Assembly: GCF_016802725.1 (NCBI RefSeq) | Contig: NC_052668.1 | Coordinates: forward strand, 16,721,001 to 16,785,000 | Direction of reading: 5' to 3' | DNA length: 64,000 nucleotides | Source: Solenopsis invicta | Taxonomy: Eukaryota; Arthropoda; Insecta; Hymenoptera; Formicidae | In this document: piece after piece, positions 60,401 to 64,000 of the stretch | How positions within the stretch are numbered: position 1 is the first letter of the stretch | Layout: every line of letters begins with the position of its first letter | The notes under the pieces: model-generated | The model's input: only the letters and a program-made list of their open reading frames with translations | Databases searched by the model: none | Told to the model about the DNA's origin: nothing | Translations under genes and position numbers: made by a program

Positions 60401-63400
60401 TAACTTCTTTATTAATCATTTTTACAATAAAGACGTGTACATCTCGTACAATAATTATAAAGAAAAATAAGAATGTTACTAATAAAACGGAGTAGAGTTG
60501 CTTGAGATCCATGGCGGAATTTTGTGCGCGACTACATCGCTGCGACTAAGACGTGGCATTGAGCCTAGCTTATAGAATAATAAACAATATAACTGGTCGT
60601 GCATATGCAGCGACGCTTAACGAGATTCCGCGCAGTTTTCAACAGCAGCAGTTCGTCGTACCTATTACACGCGAGGATTCCATTGACTCACGTTACGTTC
60701 CGCTGTATTCCGGTAGCATTTAGCTCCTGTCTCTACGTACACATTCCGGACTCTGGGATTACGTCATAATTTCACTGTGGACCTTCGCCAACGAACCTTG
60801 AACAATGTCTCGAGGCCATGGCTAAACTAATCTCGAAGGGAGACCGCGCGAGCGCGCGTATATTTCTCCGTCGTAGATAAAAATACGTTTCCGTCGAATT
60901 ACGTTCGCAGCTGAGTCATGTTGTTAGATAGCGAATTGATTAATTGACCAAGGCGCAACGGACTGGTACAGCTAAAAGATTGGCGGCCGCGAGATTGCGT
61001 GCCCTATTCCCCATGTAAATCAAGGCTGCGGTTTATCGCGAATATATCTCATTGTCCGTAAGGCGATTATACAAGTGGTATCAAAATTTGCGAACCTAAA
61101 CATTCCGGAGTATCAGATGTTCCGAGCAACGGAGAAGAAGGGTTTTTACGTAAATTGTATTTTAGATAATTAGATGAGATACGCTCTTCCAGCTCTTCCT
61201 TTCTTAATGTCTTTTGTTCGTGTGTTCTAGAGCGCGAAAAAGTGGCCTACTTTGGAGAATTTTTTACAGTAAACTGCTGAACATATTCTTTTATATTTTT
61301 ATACATATCCGTTTGCACATATTTAATAAATATCTACAAATTTTCATATAGTTAATTCTTAATTTTCATGTTACCTATAAATTTTTAGAAACAAACACGT
61401 TTTAGAGTTGGTTGATTTCTCAAAACTATTGATAGCTTCTATCAGCTTGAATTTTTGTTTGAAACATATTTATTTATCATTGATGCTGATTTATAAACTA
61501 GGATTTATAAACTAGGATAAATAAAAAATGTTGCAATTTATTAAAATAACGCGCGCGGTTAAAAAAAATATACCTATCCAATTTTAATTCTATTAAAATC
61601 TATTGAATTTAATATCTATAAAAAAAACAATCTATTTCATTAGAATAGATATCGCAATAATCCCAGTTTATCCGATAAACAGACATCTTACTTTATATAT
61701 GCAAACGTTAAAGTCAATCGCTTTAGCTGTTTCCGAGAAATTGTGTTAACCGACTTGAAAAATGTGTTTATTTTTAAATTGACGTAACACAAAGACTAAT
61801 AAACATTTAACCATACCAAAAATTTGTAGATATTTACCAAACATGTACAAGTAGATGTGCAAAAGCGTAGAAAAGTACGTGCAGCAGTCTTTTCTTCAAA
61901 AGAAAATTCTCGAAGAGGTAAGGCAAACTTTTTCACATTCTAATCTAAAATACGTCCTTAAATTTAGAGTCTAAGATTCTCGCGTGCTAGAGAATTTTTC
62001 ATTGAAGTCGAGGGAACTACGGGGAACTCATTGCGGAGGGTTGAACTAATCGGATTAGAAAACGACACAGCCTGTTTGCCGCTTGGATTTGAAATCTTGC
62101 CTGTCCTTCAGGACGTCCGCCTGCGCAGACAAAAAGACACGAAGGTGGTGCTGCAGCGATTACGAATCTAGGTCAATCGCGACGCATTACGCGAGGGGTT
62201 TTAGACTTGTACATACGTCTGACGATTCCTCGTGCTCAGCGGCGGCAGCCAGGCCGTCGCGTCGTTTCCCTGATGCGCTTTTAAGGGACGACTATATTGC
62301 CAATCAGCTTGACACGCGAGTTACATCTGATTGCACGTAATAAGGCGGTACTTGTAATAACGTCACGTCGCGACAGAGGCACGTGCGTTTCTTACGGTGA
62401 TGCATTATCCCTCTTCTGTGAAATACCGTGGGCACAAGTGCCTCAAGTATTTGAGTAAATTATTAAAGACAGCTAGGACCTAGGGCACGATCGTACATAC
62501 ATCTAATTTAACATTTAACTGCTAAACTTAGAGAGATGAATTTATCTTGGAACGAGCCATCTAAAAAAAAAAAAAAAATGTAGAATACATTAAATAAAAT
62601 ATACAACTATACTCCGACAGGATGATAACGAAAACTTAAGGAATACATAATTAAGAACAAAACAGAATACTTTAAGCTCTTTTCAAGTAATCGTCGATGT
62701 ATTTGGAGAAAACGTGTGCTAAAATTAATATTCCTACGTAAAAACCGCGATCTATACAGCGATATATACGTCAGAGGTGTCTCACGCCTCAACAAGGTTA
62801 TTTATTAAAACGATATTTGCATTATTTACGGTACACAATCGGATGAACAATTCAAGCGATGCCGAAGCGCGCGGCAACCGTAACGACTTTTAATAATCTC
62901 TCGTACATCGATCGGCGAGTCCATCGCACCGTGCCGTTTTTATGGCCGAAACTGTACGCGTGCATACGCGGAACGCGTTATTTTCCATTCGTCGATTCCT
63001 CGCCGGATGAGACCGCGTTGCGAAATTACAGACGGCGACGCACACATACACACCGTGTCGCGTCCCTTCCGCAACCGCTGCAAAGGTAGACTATGAAAAT
63101 AAACGTTTTCGCGCCGGTAACGTTGCTGCAACGCTGCCGCGTTGGAGCAGGAATGCGAGACGGCTTCACACTTTGCGCTGGCTGGACGGTCCATGACGCG
63201 CGCCTCTGTGCATCACCGTGAAATTTTGCTTCGACGCGTTTTAACTTGAAATCGCTGCAATTCATCGAGTCATCATGTTCATCAGCTGGCACACACGAGT
63301 TTGAAGGCGATTTATTATGATAGGCTAGCAACTGCAATTGCGACAAATCGCTACTAATGTGATTTTTTTTTAGAAGTGTGAAATTTAAAAAGCAGCTAAT

Positions 63401-64000
63401 ATTGTATTCTAGAAAAAAGATTATGTAATGTTGGACGCAACATTATTGCTTCTAGAAAAAATTGACGCTGGAATTGTTAACGATATATAAAGATAATAAA
63501 TGGCAGTGGAGAAATACCGTTCTTTTATGCTTAAAATATATGAAAATAATGCAAATCACGGAAGCAATCGAAAAACATTTTTACAGAAGATGTTACGACA
63601 CGTTGGTTCTTTCCTGAGTCGCTTCAAGAGCGTGTGATTTAATAAAAATCACATTTATTTAAAGTGACAGCCTTTAGAAAGTGTGTTAAACTAATTGCCA
63701 CTCTATCCTGCAGCGAGTATTCATTTCAAGTTGACAAGAGCTTCCGCGGAAATTTGGCATCCTGCCCTTGACAAGTACTTAAATACTAAACCCAACGTCG
63801 GAAGCGGCCGTGATTGACCCACTTTAATAATATCTCGTAAAATGCTATTGTCGTTAACAGCAACGAAGATGGAATTCGATACTAACAGCAGCAGGAAGAG
63901 AGAGAGAAAGAGAGGGAGAGGGAAATTTTCCACTACAAATCCTGTTAAAATAATTATTAATAAAACTGTAAAATTATTTTGGCCTAGATAAGCTCTTATT
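57402..64000. other. Probable intron of the gene starting at 57189
   Basis: No coding exon recognised on either strand. Moderately CpG-rich blocks at about 58430-58680, 58980-59250, 60500-61090, 62060-62420 and 62850-63260 alternate with AT-rich DNA. A short tandem duplication (TTTATAAACTAGGA twice) lies near 61490-61518. The rest holds nothing I can name. Confidence 0.45.

Overview
The window is nuclear DNA of an insect, most likely a hymenopteran and plausibly an ant. The grounds are spliced genes with short GT-AG introns, insect-like RpS24 and DnaJ-A proteins, alternation of AT-rich stretches with CpG-dense blocks, many CT/GA microsatellites, and several short inverted-repeat DNA transposons. 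The lineage call is an inference; no marker gene fixes the species.

Layout. 1-23.2 kb has no recognisable exon. It is probably intron of the minus-strand gene whose first coding exon lies at 23240-24853, and it carries two copies of one MITE family plus a 560-bp inverted-repeat element next to the exon. That exon encodes a Gln/Ala/Ser/Thr-rich N-terminus ending in the start of an MBD5/6-type methyl-CpG-binding domain. The rest of the gene must lie beyond base 1. 24.85-27.7 kb is its CpG-rich 5' region, full of trinucleotide repeats. 30.6-32.6 kb is a four-exon DnaJ-A co-chaperone gene (minus strand). 34.5-37.3 kb is a CpG-rich promoter zone holding a probable remote 5'UTR exon of the DnaJ gene, a 300-bp inverted duplication and tandem direct repeats. 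37.4-40.0 kb is RpS24 (plus strand), with a snoRNA-like structure in its long last intron. 40.36-42.29 kb is a secreted Thr/Ser-rich protein gene (minus strand) with two extra protein-like blocks in its introns. 42.3-46.8 kb is rich in transposon remains (hAT-like and other TIR elements). 47.2-50.6 kb is a C2H2 zinc-finger gene of about 965 codons (plus strand). 52.7-57.4 kb holds a CpG-rich probable 5'UTR exon and one coding first exon of an unidentified plus-strand gene. Its intron probably fills 57.4-64 kb.

The genes show no operon-like or pathway link. Two are housekeeping (RpS24, DnaJ-A) and appear to share a roughly 2-kb divergent promoter region; two are putative chromatin or DNA-binding factors (MBD-type and C2H2). 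No bacterial, viral or CRISPR system is seen. The most unusual items are the inverted duplication at the DnaJ/RpS24 promoter, the H/ACA-like structure in the RpS24 intron, and the stop-interrupted exon-like blocks in the secreted-protein gene.
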